This document shows positions 35,207 to 43,048 of a stretch of 64,000 nucleotides of DNA, piece by piece. The position numbers were made by a program, and so were the translations under genes. Under the pieces are notes generated by a model. That model had not been told where the DNA came from. It saw only the letters and a list, made by a program, of their open reading frames with translations, and did no database searches. Numbering within the stretch: position 1 is the first letter of the stretch; each line of letters starts with the position of its first letter. This stretch comes from Novosphingobium sp. (GTDB lineage: Bacteria > Pseudomonadota > Alphaproteobacteria > Sphingomonadales > Sphingomonadaceae): assembly GCF_027489515.1 (NCBI RefSeq), contig NZ_JAIXZS010000110.1:1-64000 (forward strand). Direction: 5' to 3'.

Positions 35207-35302
35207 GGGTCCGTATAAGCCTTTCCTTGTGCGCCAAGCATAGCCGGATTTCCTGAATCCGCCATGATTTCCTGCATCCAGACATGATAAATCCCGACGA
35301 CA

Positions 35303-35338
35303 AAAGGCCGCCACGCCGGGGGAAGCGTGACGGCCTTT
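35303..35338. terminator. Bidirectional terminator after hfaD
   Basis: AAAGGCCG-c-CACGC / GCGTG-a-CGGCCTTT forms a 13-bp stem with an opposed C/A mismatch and an 8-base loop. On the minus strand the stem runs into TTTTG. It lies 52 bp past the hfaD stop and also separates the block from ietA. Confidence 0.7.
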
Positions 35339-35389
35339 CCCGCATGCGGCGGGCGGCCCAGGGGCTTGTGGCACCGCCCGCCACGCGGA

Positions 35390-38300
35390 TCAGCGCGAGA
35401 CCATAACCGTGTTCGTGGCTGCGTTCCCGACCGCCGATGCGCTGATGCTGTTACCCGAGATGCCGATCCGGCTCGCCCCGAGGCTCGTCGGCGACACCAT
35501 ATAGGCAGCGTTGGAGACCTGGGCCGTGACAGCGCCGCTATTGGTCTGGACGCTGCTGATGCCCGACGCCGGCAGGCTGCCGAGCGAGGCCAAAGTCACC
35601 ATGTTGGTCGCGCTGTTGCCATAAGCCGTGGCCGAGACGCTATTGTCGGTCACGCCAAGACGGCTGTCACTGACCCCGACACCACCATAAGTGACCGTCA
35701 CGGTCGGGCTCGCTGCATAGGCGGACACGATCCCTGCATTCATCTGAACACTGGACAGGAGCGCCGGCGCCGTCGCACTGTTCAACGCTCCGGTGGTGAT
35801 GGAAGCGAGGTCCGGCGTGCAGTCGTCCTCGGCCGCGCCGCTCACGGCCAGCGTATTCGCCGCTATATTGCCCCGGGCAACGGCCGAGGTGCTGTTGCCA
35901 TCGACGAGGCTGGATGCGTCGGACGAGGCATGCGCACCGATGCCATAGGCGCTGGTCGCCTGCGAGGCCACCGAGGCATAATTGGACTGCTGGTTGAAGA
36001 GACCCACACTGGCGTCGCCCTGCACCGCCGAGGTCAGTGTCAGGCTGTTGCTCGCCGAGTTGGCGACGGCCTGGGCCAGCGTCTGATTGTCGCTCGCCTC
36101 GAAGCTGGAGCGAACGAACGATACGGCCGGATCCACGGAAAGACCGGTCGTCACCGCCGTTGCGCTGACGCTGCCATCGGCGACCTGATTGCTGGCGAGG
36201 ACATGATCGCCCACAACCCGCGAGCTATAGCCGATGTCCGCCTGGGCCGTGGCCGGTTCGCCGCTCAACGAGCCAACGCTGACCGCGTCGACGGCGAGAC
36301 TGTTGCTTGCATCGTTCATCCTCGCCTGCGCGATATTGCTGTTGTCGGAGAGAAGCAGGTTGGAATCGACCGCTGCGGTGGTCACGCCCAGCTGCATGTC
36401 CGAGACCGCATCGACGCTGGTGTAAGCCGCCTGTGTCGAAGACAGGGCCGAACCAGGCGCCACAGAGTCCTCGGCACCCAGCGCGGTCGCGGCGATGGTA
36501 AGGCTGTTGTCAGCACCATTGCCCAGCGCGGAAGCGGTCTGGCTGTTGCCGGTGATGTCAAGCGTGGATCGCACCGCGCCATCCCCGGTGGCGGCATCGA
36601 ACGCCCCATAGGCAGAAGCCTTGACCGCGACGGGGAGCTGATAGCCGCCCTTGATCTCCTGGGCGTTGGCCAGAGCATAATCCGCGGCGGCTCCGACGCC
36701 GTAGTCAAGCATGCCGCTTTGCGCATTCACATGCCCACTGGCATTGGTCAGGCTGTTGGCGGCGATCGCCATCGCGTTGGTGACCTGGTTCTCGGCTGCG
36801 CTGGCTTCGAGGCTGTTGCCCGAAACGGTCAGGCTGGAATCAACCACATCGCCGGCACCGGAAAGGCTCGCGCCGGCCCGCTCGCTCGCAGTTCCGACGG
36901 CAGCTGTGACAACACCCTTGCCCAGTTGCAGGCTATTGAGATCGGCGGCAGTTGACAGGCTGTTGGCATCGAGCGTCAACCCGTTCGTCGCCACATTGCC
37001 GCTGGCCTGGGCTGCGGCGCTATTCCCGCTGATCGTCGCATCCGAACGAATGATGCCGGTATCGACGGCGATCACGGTCACGGCATCTTTCGCCTTTGCG
37101 GTCACCCGCGCCTGGTTGATCTGGCCGTTCTGGACGCTGAATGGCGCAGTCACGGTCATCACATCGTCGCCATCGACCAGCGCGGTGCCGACTGGAGGAG
37201 GAAGGCCGCCCTCACCGCCAAAGCCTTCACCGGCATCCGCCGTATTGGCGCTCACCGACAGGAGATTGCCGTCGGCACGGTTGGCAGTGGCCGCGGCGAG
37301 CACCGCATTGTTCCTGGCGGCAAGGTTCGCCTCGACTGCGTCGCCGGCTATGGCGATCCGCGCGCCGCCGCTGCTGGCAGCCTTGATGGGCACGGCGGCG
37401 GCCGACTGCACATTGCTGATGTTGGCGACGGCGCCGCCATCCCAGGCATCGTTGGCAACCGCGTTGGCCGAGAGATCGAGGCTGTTGGCGGACTGGTTGC
37501 CATAGCCTGCCGCGACCAGGCTGTTGCCGTCATCGGTGACATGCGAGGCAAAGGCCGTATCAGCGACCTTCACCGCGAACCCGCCCTTTGCACCGGCGGT
37601 CACGCTGCTGGCGAGACGCTGATCCGCAACGACCGCATAGGCGGCACTGACCGAAGGGTCGCTGGCATTCGCCCCGACGACAGAGGGAACGCCATAGCTG
37701 GCAGCGGCATCGAGTTGGACAGCATCGACGCCAAGCGCATTGGTGGCGCTGCTACCATAAGTGATGGCGCGCTGGAGGTTGTCGCTCACAGCGAGATCGC
37801 TGCGCGGCGCATCGGCCACCTTGAGCGTCGCCGAACCGCTGAAGCGCGCCGACACGGCGGCATCGCCACCGACCGACTGATCGCTGACCACGCCTGCGCC
37901 GGTGCCGACCGCAACGCCGGTCAGGGACAGCGAATCGCTGGCGTCATTGGCCAGCGCCACGGCTTCCTGCGTATTGGCGCTGACGGTCGCGCTGCTGTCC
38001 ACAAGATCTCCGAGCCGCCCGCGAATGCGCGAATTGGAGGTCGTGGCGGAAACCGCAGCGCCGTCGGTCGCCTGGCGGGTGGCGATGAGAGCCGGCGATT
38101 GCCCATCAGTGCCATTCGTCCCGGTCGCGATCGCGGTGCCGCCGGTCGCGGCCTCGAGATCGCGCGCGTCCGGCGTCAGGGCGGCGCTCGCGCTATTGGC
38201 CCTGGCGGTGGTGCTGACGGCGTTGCCGGTGATGGCGACGCTCGATCCATCGACCGCGCCGGTCACTTCGATCCGGGGATTGGCGGTGCTCGCGCTGACC

Positions 38301-38479
38301 GGCGACCAGGCTTTGTTCTGATCGGTCGCAATGACCTGCGCGCCGGTCGCATCGATTCCGGGCGTGGGATCGGGAGTAGCGAAGGCGGGCGCGGCCAGCG
38401 AACCGGCAAGGGCGAGGACCGCGCCGCCCATCAGCAGGCGATAGCGACCGGACGAACGGGAGTAGGCTGTCTGTTTCAT
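35390..38479 (-). CDS. hfaD: HfaD-like holdfast-anchor / repetitive surface adhesin
   Basis: This 1029-residue protein has a signal peptide (RLLMGGAVLALAGSLAAPAFA) and about 13 copies of a motif of the form S-x-L-x-V-S-x-N-S, A-x-A-x-G-N-x-A-x-N-S-L, each spaced by 50-80 residues that often hold Q-x-N-x-G-x-V-x-A. Examples are DSRLGVTDNSVSATAYGNSA and SRIGISGNSISASAVGNAAT. The pattern suggests a stacked beta-fold like curli. In Caulobacter, HfaA, HfaB and HfaD anchor the holdfast to the cell; position after HfaA and HfaB supports HfaD. It is longer than I would expect for HfaD. Residues are Ala, Ser, Asn, Val rich with nearly no aromatic residues. Confidence 0.75.
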   Translation of the reverse strand: MKQTAYSRSSGRYRLLMGGAVLALAGSLAAPAFATPDPTPGIDATGAQVIATDQNKAWSPVSASTANPRIEVTGAVDGSSVAITGNAVSTTARANSASAALTPDARDLEAATGGTAIATGTNGTDGQSPALIATRQATDGAAVSATTSNSRIRGRLGDLVDSSATVSANTQEAVALANDASDSLSLTGVAVGTGAGVVSDQSVGGDAAVSARFSGSATLKVADAPRSDLAVSDNLQRAITYGSSATNALGVDAVQLDAAASYGVPSVVGANASDPSVSAAYAVVADQRLASSVTAGAKGGFAVKVADTAFASHVTDDGNSLVAAGYGNQSANSLDLSANAVANDAWDGGAVANISNVQSAAAVPIKAASSGGARIAIAGDAVEANLAARNNAVLAAATANRADGNLLSVSANTADAGEGFGGEGGLPPPVGTALVDGDDVMTVTAPFSVQNGQINQARVTAKAKDAVTVIAVDTGIIRSDATISGNSAAAQASGNVATNGLTLDANSLSTAADLNSLQLGKGVVTAAVGTASERAGASLSGAGDVVDSSLTVSGNSLEASAAENQVTNAMAIAANSLTNASGHVNAQSGMLDYGVGAAADYALANAQEIKGGYQLPVAVKASAYGAFDAATGDGAVRSTLDITGNSQTASALGNGADNSLTIAATALGAEDSVAPGSALSSTQAAYTSVDAVSDMQLGVTTAAVDSNLLLSDNSNIAQARMNDASNSLAVDAVSVGSLSGEPATAQADIGYSSRVVGDHVLASNQVADGSVSATAVTTGLSVDPAVSFVRSSFEASDNQTLAQAVANSASNSLTLTSAVQGDASVGLFNQQSNYASVASQATSAYGIGAHASSDASSLVDGNSTSAVARGNIAANTLAVSGAAEDDCTPDLASITTGALNSATAPALLSSVQMNAGIVSAYAASPTVTVTYGGVGVSDSRLGVTDNSVSATAYGNSATNMVTLASLGSLPASGISSVQTNSGAVTAQVSNAAYMVSPTSLGASRIGISGNSISASAVGNAATNTVMVSR

Positions 38480-38567
38480 GGAGAAAATCCTTCTTTGAAG
38501 AGGTACGAAAAACCGGGCATTCGGGTGTCGCGTGGGCGCCTCCTTCGCTGCGAGGGGATGACGCCGA

Positions 38568-39929
38568 TCAGCCGATGCGCAGGCGGGCGAGCCGCTGCAG
38601 GCCAGCGCCAGCGCGCTGGATGGCCGGATCGTTGGGATCGGGCCGCCAGACCGGCGAGATCACGCCAGCCGCGATACCCTGTCTGGCAAGTGCGGCGGTT
38701 AGTGCCGCAATCCTGCGATCGGTCAGCGCGGCCCGCGCCTTAGGATCGAGCGTCTCGCTGTCGCGGGTCAGCAGCGTAACGAAAACGTCACCTTTCTTGG
38801 CGCTGGCCACGATCCGGTCGATCGCCGCTTCGGCCCCGCCCTGGAGACCGTCCATGCCGGTTTCGAAGAGGATGGCGACATCGGCTTCGGCACTGTCCGT
38901 GCCTGTGCTGGCAGGGCCGTTAAGCGGCGGACCATCGGCACCCAGCCGCTGCCGCAGTGTCGGCGAACCGCTGACGGGCGCCACTGGCGGCACGCTCACC
39001 GCCCAGTTGGCCTGGCGCATGCAGGGTTCTGGATCAACACGGGAAACGGCCGCGACGAGCCGCATCGTCGCTTCCTCCAGGGCTGTGCGAATACCGAGCT
39101 GAAGCGGCTCCTGGCCCTTGGCGCCGATATTGATGTCGAAGAGGTCGGAGCCGAAGAAGCGGAAGATCCCGAAGCCTGTCTCATAACCAGTGAACTGCTT
39201 GGTCAGGCTCACTGTACGAACCACCAGCAGCGAGCGGGTGTCTACGATACGCAGGTCGAGTGCGACGCTCTGGGTATAGGTGCGCGCTTTGGGACCGACC
39301 GCATTGACGCCGGTCTCGATCCCGCCAGAACGGATGTCGTAGTTGAGTTCGGTGATGCCGCCGACGATGTAATAGTCGGACGCAGCGATGCTGCCGCCGA
39401 AATAGGGTACCCAGGGGACGACCTGCTTGCCCGAGGGGCCGGCGAGGTCGTGGACCTTGCCATCCCCCAGTTGGCGACGATCGGCATAGGCAAGCTCGCG
39501 TTCTGCGATGACCGGATCGAAGCGCTCGGCAATGCGCACTGACCCGCGCAGCTTGCCAAGCGCAGAGGCCACCATAAGCGCGCCGCCCTGCGTGATGGCA
39601 TTGCCTTCGTTGACCGAATATTTGCCGGTATAGTCGCGCACGTCGCCGACCGCGATGACCAGCGGCTTGTTTCCACGCGATCCGAGCCAACCCGCATAGC
39701 AGGCAAGCGCCGCGTCCATCGGCGTGCGATTGTCGCGCACCGGCGGCCCGACGACGATCGGTTCTTCGCCGATCCCGATCCGCTGCTGGGTGAAGCTGGC
39801 GCAACCGGGCAGAGCGAGGGCCAGGAGCGGCAGTGCCGCCGACCGCAAGGCCCCGCACCCCGATCCGGCGCCCCGCAGCCCCATTCTCTTTCCGGCCATT
39901 CCCCAGCGGCCCGCCGCCTGCGCGGCCAT
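38568..39929 (-). CDS. hfaB: HfaB, CsgG-family outer-membrane pore lipoprotein
   Basis: This 453-residue protein has the lipobox ALALPGCASF (about residue 43). The CsgG/HfaB domain follows: KPLVIAVGDVRDYTGKYS, ITQGGALMVASALGKLRG, YYIVGGITELNYDIRSGG and SLLVVRTVSLTKQFTGYE. CsgG proteins form the pore that secretes curli-type subunits, so HfaB should export HfaA and HfaD. The last 130 residues (ADVAILFETGMDGLQGGAEA, then VTLLTRDSETLDPKA) form an extra OmpA-like domain. Its ATG overlaps the hfaA stop by one base. Confidence 0.88.
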   Translation of the reverse strand: MAAQAAGRWGMAGKRMGLRGAGSGCGALRSAALPLLALALPGCASFTQQRIGIGEEPIVVGPPVRDNRTPMDAALACYAGWLGSRGNKPLVIAVGDVRDYTGKYSVNEGNAITQGGALMVASALGKLRGSVRIAERFDPVIAERELAYADRRQLGDGKVHDLAGPSGKQVVPWVPYFGGSIAASDYYIVGGITELNYDIRSGGIETGVNAVGPKARTYTQSVALDLRIVDTRSLLVVRTVSLTKQFTGYETGFGIFRFFGSDLFDINIGAKGQEPLQLGIRTALEEATMRLVAAVSRVDPEPCMRQANWAVSVPPVAPVSGSPTLRQRLGADGPPLNGPASTGTDSAEADVAILFETGMDGLQGGAEAAIDRIVASAKKGDVFVTLLTRDSETLDPKARAALTDRRIAALTAALARQGIAAGVISPVWRPDPNDPAIQRAGAGLQRLARLRIG

Positions 39930-40468
39930 CAGTTGAGCGCTCCGAAAGCGCAGCCGGTGGAACCGGTCACGCTGGCGCTCTGAGCGCCGCTGTTGGTCTG
40001 GGTGGAGTTGAGGGCCTGCCAGGCGGCGCCGTCAACGGAGACGCTGGTCCCGCCCGAGACGGATGCGGATACCGTGCCGCTGTTGCTCTGGTCAGTACCC
40101 GCGTTGCCGCCGCCCTCAATGGTGCTGGAACCGGCGTTGCCCTGCGCATCGGAGGTCGCACCCGTCGTGGTCGGCGAATGGGTCAGCGCGGTCTGGGTTC
40201 CCACATTGCCGGTCGCGGTCGCGGTGACGCCACAATTATATTGGCGCTCGATCGTCGTCGTATAAGTCGGGCTCGCATAGCCGCCCGCCCTCCGCTTCTC
40301 GATGATGTCGAGGATCGCGGCCTGATTGGCGCGGTCTGCCGAGGTGCGGAACTGCCAGGCGGCGCTTTCACCATAATTGTTGGCGAGCGCCGGCGAGGCG
40401 AGAACAAGCGCGGAAAGGAACGCCAGTGCGGTCCTTCCACCTGTTGCCGGATAGGTCATGAGCGTCAT
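39929..40468 (-). CDS. hfaA: HfaA, holdfast-anchor fibre subunit
   Basis: This 179-residue exported protein has a signal peptide ending ASPALANN, followed by the HfaA-typical NYGESAAWQFRTSADRANQA and ILDIIEKRRAGGY. The second half is rich in Gly, Ser, Thr, Asn with Q-x-N-S-G repeats (DQSNSGTVSASVSGG, TQTNSGAQSASVTGS) like curli subunits. HfaA makes amyloid-like complexes with HfaD at the cell pole in Caulobacter. Several starts are close together (40459, 40468, 40483). It is the first gene of the operon; a shared regulatory element lies at 40566-40592. Confidence 0.85.
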   Translation of the reverse strand: MTLMTYPATGGRTALAFLSALVLASPALANNYGESAAWQFRTSADRANQAAILDIIEKRRAGGYASPTYTTTIERQYNCGVTATATGNVGTQTALTHSPTTTGATSDAQGNAGSSTIEGGGNAGTDQSNSGTVSASVSGGTSVSVDGAAWQALNSTQTNSGAQSASVTGSTGCAFGALN

Positions 40469-40565
40469 CCCCCGAGGGACCACGGCACCGTGCCGCAGCT
40501 TCGGGGGCCATCAAGAGAGCCATGAAATGAGCGGAGGCAACAGCGCGTTGCGGGCGTAAAAGATC

Positions 40566-40592
40566 GGCGTGGAAAGACAGGCAATGGCGTAG
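40566..40592 (-). promoter_or_regulatory. Shared 27-bp element, copy 1 (upstream of hfaA)
   Basis: On the minus strand this begins CTACGCCATTGCCTGTC and ends in ACGCC. It matches the copy upstream of trbB (52510-52536) at 24 of 27 bases. Two ACGCC units start exactly 20 bp apart, two helical turns, as in a tandem activator site. A third ACGCC follows 13 bp later in this copy. It lies about 100-125 bp before the hfaA start. Confidence 0.55.
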
Positions 40593-40596
40593 GACG

Positions 40597-41079
40597 ATGG
40601 ACGGCGAAGACCCGGCACTCATGGCGAGGATCATTGGACTGCTGGGGCCTGACGTCGTCCGAGTCGGCTCAGATCCTGCCGACATTCCGAAGGACAGGGG
40701 CGCCTGTCTCCTTCTGCTCAGGCTCGATCAGCCCCTCGATCTGTCCAGGCGCAATGCGGACTGGCATATCGAACCGGGTCTCTATGCCTATGCCGGCAGT
40801 GCTTATGGCCCCGGTGGCCTCAAAGCCCGGGTGGGGCGGCATCTGGCCAGCACGAAGCGCCTGCGCTGGCATATCGACCATCTGACCGTTGGCGCGGCCA
40901 GTATCTCGGCGCTGATCAGCCCCGGCGCCTTCGAATGCGCACTTGTCGAGCGGCTTCTCGCGTCCGGCGCGTTCGACCTGCCCCATCCGGGCTTTGGTAG
41001 CAGCGATTGCCGTCGCTGCCGATCGCATCTTCTGCGTCTAACCGGATTTTCACCGGACGGGCCCAGTGTCGGGCCATGA
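40597..41079 (+). CDS. DUF123 (GIY-YIG-like) protein
   Basis: This is a 160-residue protein. The signature runs from ACLLLLRLDQPLDL through EPGLYAYAGSAYGPGGLKAR (the YAYxGSA core), then HLASTKRLRWHIDHLT, ECALVERLL and HPGFGSSDCRRCRSHL. DUF123 is an endonuclease-III-associated GIY-YIG-like domain of unknown activity. It overlaps the next gene (SRAP-like) by 4 bp. It is divergent from hfaA over about 130 bp. Confidence 0.85.
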   Translation: MDGEDPALMARIIGLLGPDVVRVGSDPADIPKDRGACLLLLRLDQPLDLSRRNADWHIEPGLYAYAGSAYGPGGLKARVGRHLASTKRLRWHIDHLTVGAASISALISPGAFECALVERLLASGAFDLPHPGFGSSDCRRCRSHLLRLTGFSPDGPSVGP

Positions 41080-41693
41080 CCAGTCTTCTTCGTTGCCGCG
41101 CGGCCGTCTCTGAAATGGCCTTCCTGTTCGACGCTACAGCTGATCCGGGCCTCACCTGGTTCCCGACCATCTGGCCGGGTGAGAAAGCGATCATCGTAAC
41201 AAGGCGCGCGCACGGACGGCATCTGTGTGCGCTGTTCTGGGGTTTACCGCGAGGTCCGATCAGCGAAGCGCGCGGCGATCGGCCGCGAACGACGCTGTTT
41301 GCGCGTGAGATCGCCGGCGACAACCGCGTCCCGCTGGGGCTGGATCTGCTGGAGCGCTGCCTGATCGTCGTCGAGGATTTCGGCTATGCGACAGGCGAGA
41401 AAGGCCATCGCACGCGCAGTTGGTTCGGACTTTGGGACGAGCCGATCTGCGCCTGGGCAGGTCTGTGCCTGCCCGATCCGGCCTCAGGCGGCTTTGCCGG
41501 CATGCTCACCGCAGCCAACCCGTACGCTGATCCGGTCAGCCGGACGATGCCGATTGTGTTGCCGCCCTCGCAATGGGAGGGCTGGTTGGCAGGCGCCGCA
41601 CTGCATAGGCTCGAGCAATCCTATGACAGCGATGCTTTCTATCTGGAAAGGACGCCCGAGTTGTGGGCGTCCGGGCGGCTTGCGGAGGATTGA
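41076..41693 (+). CDS. Degenerate SRAP (HMCES/YedK)-like protein
   Basis: This 205-residue protein follows the SRAP order: FPTIWPGEKAIIVTRR, LCALFWGLPRG, RTTLFARE, RCLIVVEDFGYATG, CAWAGLCLPD, AGMLTAANPYADPVSRTMPI and WEGWLAG. Canonical SRAP proteins trap abasic DNA with Cys2 and use an Asn, a Glu in FYEW and a His in HxRMP. Here residue 2 is Thr, FYEW is replaced by FGYATG and HxRMP by VSRTMP. It is therefore unlikely to be catalytic in the usual way. It overlaps the DUF123 gene by 4 bp. Confidence 0.6.
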   Translation: MTSLLRCRAAVSEMAFLFDATADPGLTWFPTIWPGEKAIIVTRRAHGRHLCALFWGLPRGPISEARGDRPRTTLFAREIAGDNRVPLGLDLLERCLIVVEDFGYATGEKGHRTRSWFGLWDEPICAWAGLCLPDPASGGFAGMLTAANPYADPVSRTMPIVLPPSQWEGWLAGAALHRLEQSYDSDAFYLERTPELWASGRLAED

Positions 41694-41859
41694 TAGCCGA
41701 TCATCCCGTCAATGATCGCCCGGCTTGGAGGCGACAGGCATAAGCGCAAAGCCGGAGCGTCTCGTTGGTCTATATTGGATGGATCGTCTGTTCTTGTGCT
41801 TGTAACCTGAAGAAAAAAGATCGATTGTTTCGTGCGCGAAGCAAGGGAATCTACATCGG

Positions 41860-42141
41860 ATGCTGGACTATAGTGACGAAAAATATGGATAGCTTCAGCA
41901 CGCAAACGCTCTTTCGCGCGAGGTTTTGGCGCTCGCGGTCGAACTGGAAGACGATCTCTCGGCCTTTCAGATCAAGTCTGTGCTGAACGGCTTCTATCAC
42001 ACCAGCCAGATTGCAGCGCATGGCCGCCCGGATCGGGCGCTGATCAAGCTCACCGTCCATGAACGCGACGGCTCATATATAACCTTCGTCACACCTCGCC
42101 ATCGCCCTGTGGACCCCGACCGATTTCTGGACCTGCCATAA
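41860..42141 (+). pseudogene. Small unknown gene with an in-frame amber codon
   Basis: From the ATG at 41860 the frame reads MLDYSDEKYG, then TAG at 41890-41892, then continues to a TAA at 42139-42141 with the coherent sequence LQHANALSREVLALAVELED and LIKLTVHERDGSYITFVTPR. Either the amber codon is a mutation, or translation starts later at the TTG at 41926, giving 71 residues. The upstream 11 codons make sense as part of the same protein. No family was recognised. Confidence 0.45.
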
Positions 42142-42143
42142 AC

Positions 42144-42398
42144 ATGGCCCATGGCAGGGACGTCGACGAAGAACTGTTCCAGATGGCCCTGGCGCTTGGC
42201 TTGGCCTTGCGCGAACTCGGACAGACGCTCGATTCTGCGGGCGTGTTGCCGATCGAAAAGTTTTCGGCGTGCCTGAGCGAACTTGCGCTCGGCGCGGAAG
42301 CACAGAAAGCCGATCACAGCCGGTTCCTGGCGATGTGGGCAACACTACTGCTGGATATTGTCCAGACCGGCCCGGCCTCCGAAAAGGCGGTAAACTGA
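42144..42398 (+). CDS. Small helical hypothetical protein
   Basis: This is an 84-residue soluble protein (DEELFQMALALGLALRELGQ, EKFSACLSELALGAEAQK), probably two or three helices. It begins 2 bp after the preceding small gene, so both are likely one transcript. No family was recognised. Confidence 0.5.
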   Translation: MAHGRDVDEELFQMALALGLALRELGQTLDSAGVLPIEKFSACLSELALGAEAQKADHSRFLAMWATLLLDIVQTGPASEKAVN

Positions 42399-42448
42399 GG
42401 CTTCGCCCGACACAGACCTGTCCACCTCTGCCCATCCCAAGAAAGTCG

Positions 42449-42673
42449 TCACGGATTGGACGGCGACAAGGGGCTTCGCCATCTGGTCCAGGACGGGTGA
42501 TCTCCGGCCATGAGGCTCTCGGATTGCGACAGTTGGTCCAGTGCTTCGTCAAAGCACACACCGACATTGCGGACCAAGGTCTCGAACGTCGGATCGCCGT
42601 TGGTTCCCATCTTCTTCAATGCGGCAATTTCCAGCGCGAGGGCTGACATAAGCCGCATGCGGCGTTCCGGCAT
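42449..42673 (-). CDS. Small hypothetical protein
   Basis: This is a 74-residue protein, MPERRMRLMSALALEIAALK followed by an amphipathic helix (FETLVRNVGVCFDEALDQLS). A strong purine-rich ribosome site (GAGGAGGGAAGG) stands before the ATG at 42673, which is the main reason to accept it. It lies 147 bp downstream of the trb operon end and could be its last member. The function is unknown. Confidence 0.5.
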   Translation of the reverse strand: MPERRMRLMSALALEIAALKKMGTNGDPTFETLVRNVGVCFDEALDQLSQSESLMAGDHPSWTRWRSPLSPSNP

Positions 42674-42820
42674 CTGATCCTTCCCTCCTCATCAGATCTG
42701 CCCCATATTCTGAAGTGGACCTCGCCGGATCACCTTAGGATTTCATCGCAGTGGCGTCACTCTTTCCTGATGCGAGGGAGGTATTTTCCTGACCATCGCA
42801 GCTATGAGTCCCCCTGCAGT

Positions 42821-43048
42821 TCATGGGCTGCCGGATCGCCGCCGCCGCACGAACCCCCGATCACTCATAATGAACCGCTCGACCATCGGCGCGATCAGCC
42901 GTTCGACCGGCAACGGTTCGGACAGCCCGTTCTCTGCGGCATGGGCACGCGCATAGTCGCCAAGCTGCCGGAACAGACTGCCCGGCAGTTCGACCGCCAG
43001 CTTGACGGGCTTTTCCTCGACGATCGGCCCAAGACGCAACCGGCTCAT
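42821..43048 (-). CDS. DUF2274 protein at the end of the trb operon
   Basis: This is a 75-residue protein with LRLGPIVEEKPVKLAVELPG, a ribbon-helix-helix-like beginning, and LPVERLIAPMVERFI. DUF2274 proteins commonly follow trbI in alphaproteobacterial conjugative elements. It overlaps trbI by 4 bp. The role is unknown; the fold suggests a DNA-binding regulator. Confidence 0.8.
   Translation of the reverse strand: MSRLRLGPIVEEKPVKLAVELPGSLFRQLGDYARAHAAENGLSEPLPVERLIAPMVERFIMSDRGFVRRRRSGSP

Noticed and set aside
25100..35300. A complete integrative element with tRNA attachment sites
   Set aside because: No tRNA gene, integrase gene or direct-repeat pair was found at the edges. The region is a mosaic, not a bounded island, as far as can be seen.
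35390..38479. Reading the repeats of hfaD as a CRISPR or DNA-level tandem repeat
   Set aside because: The repeats are degenerate at DNA level and regular only in protein, with variable spacing.
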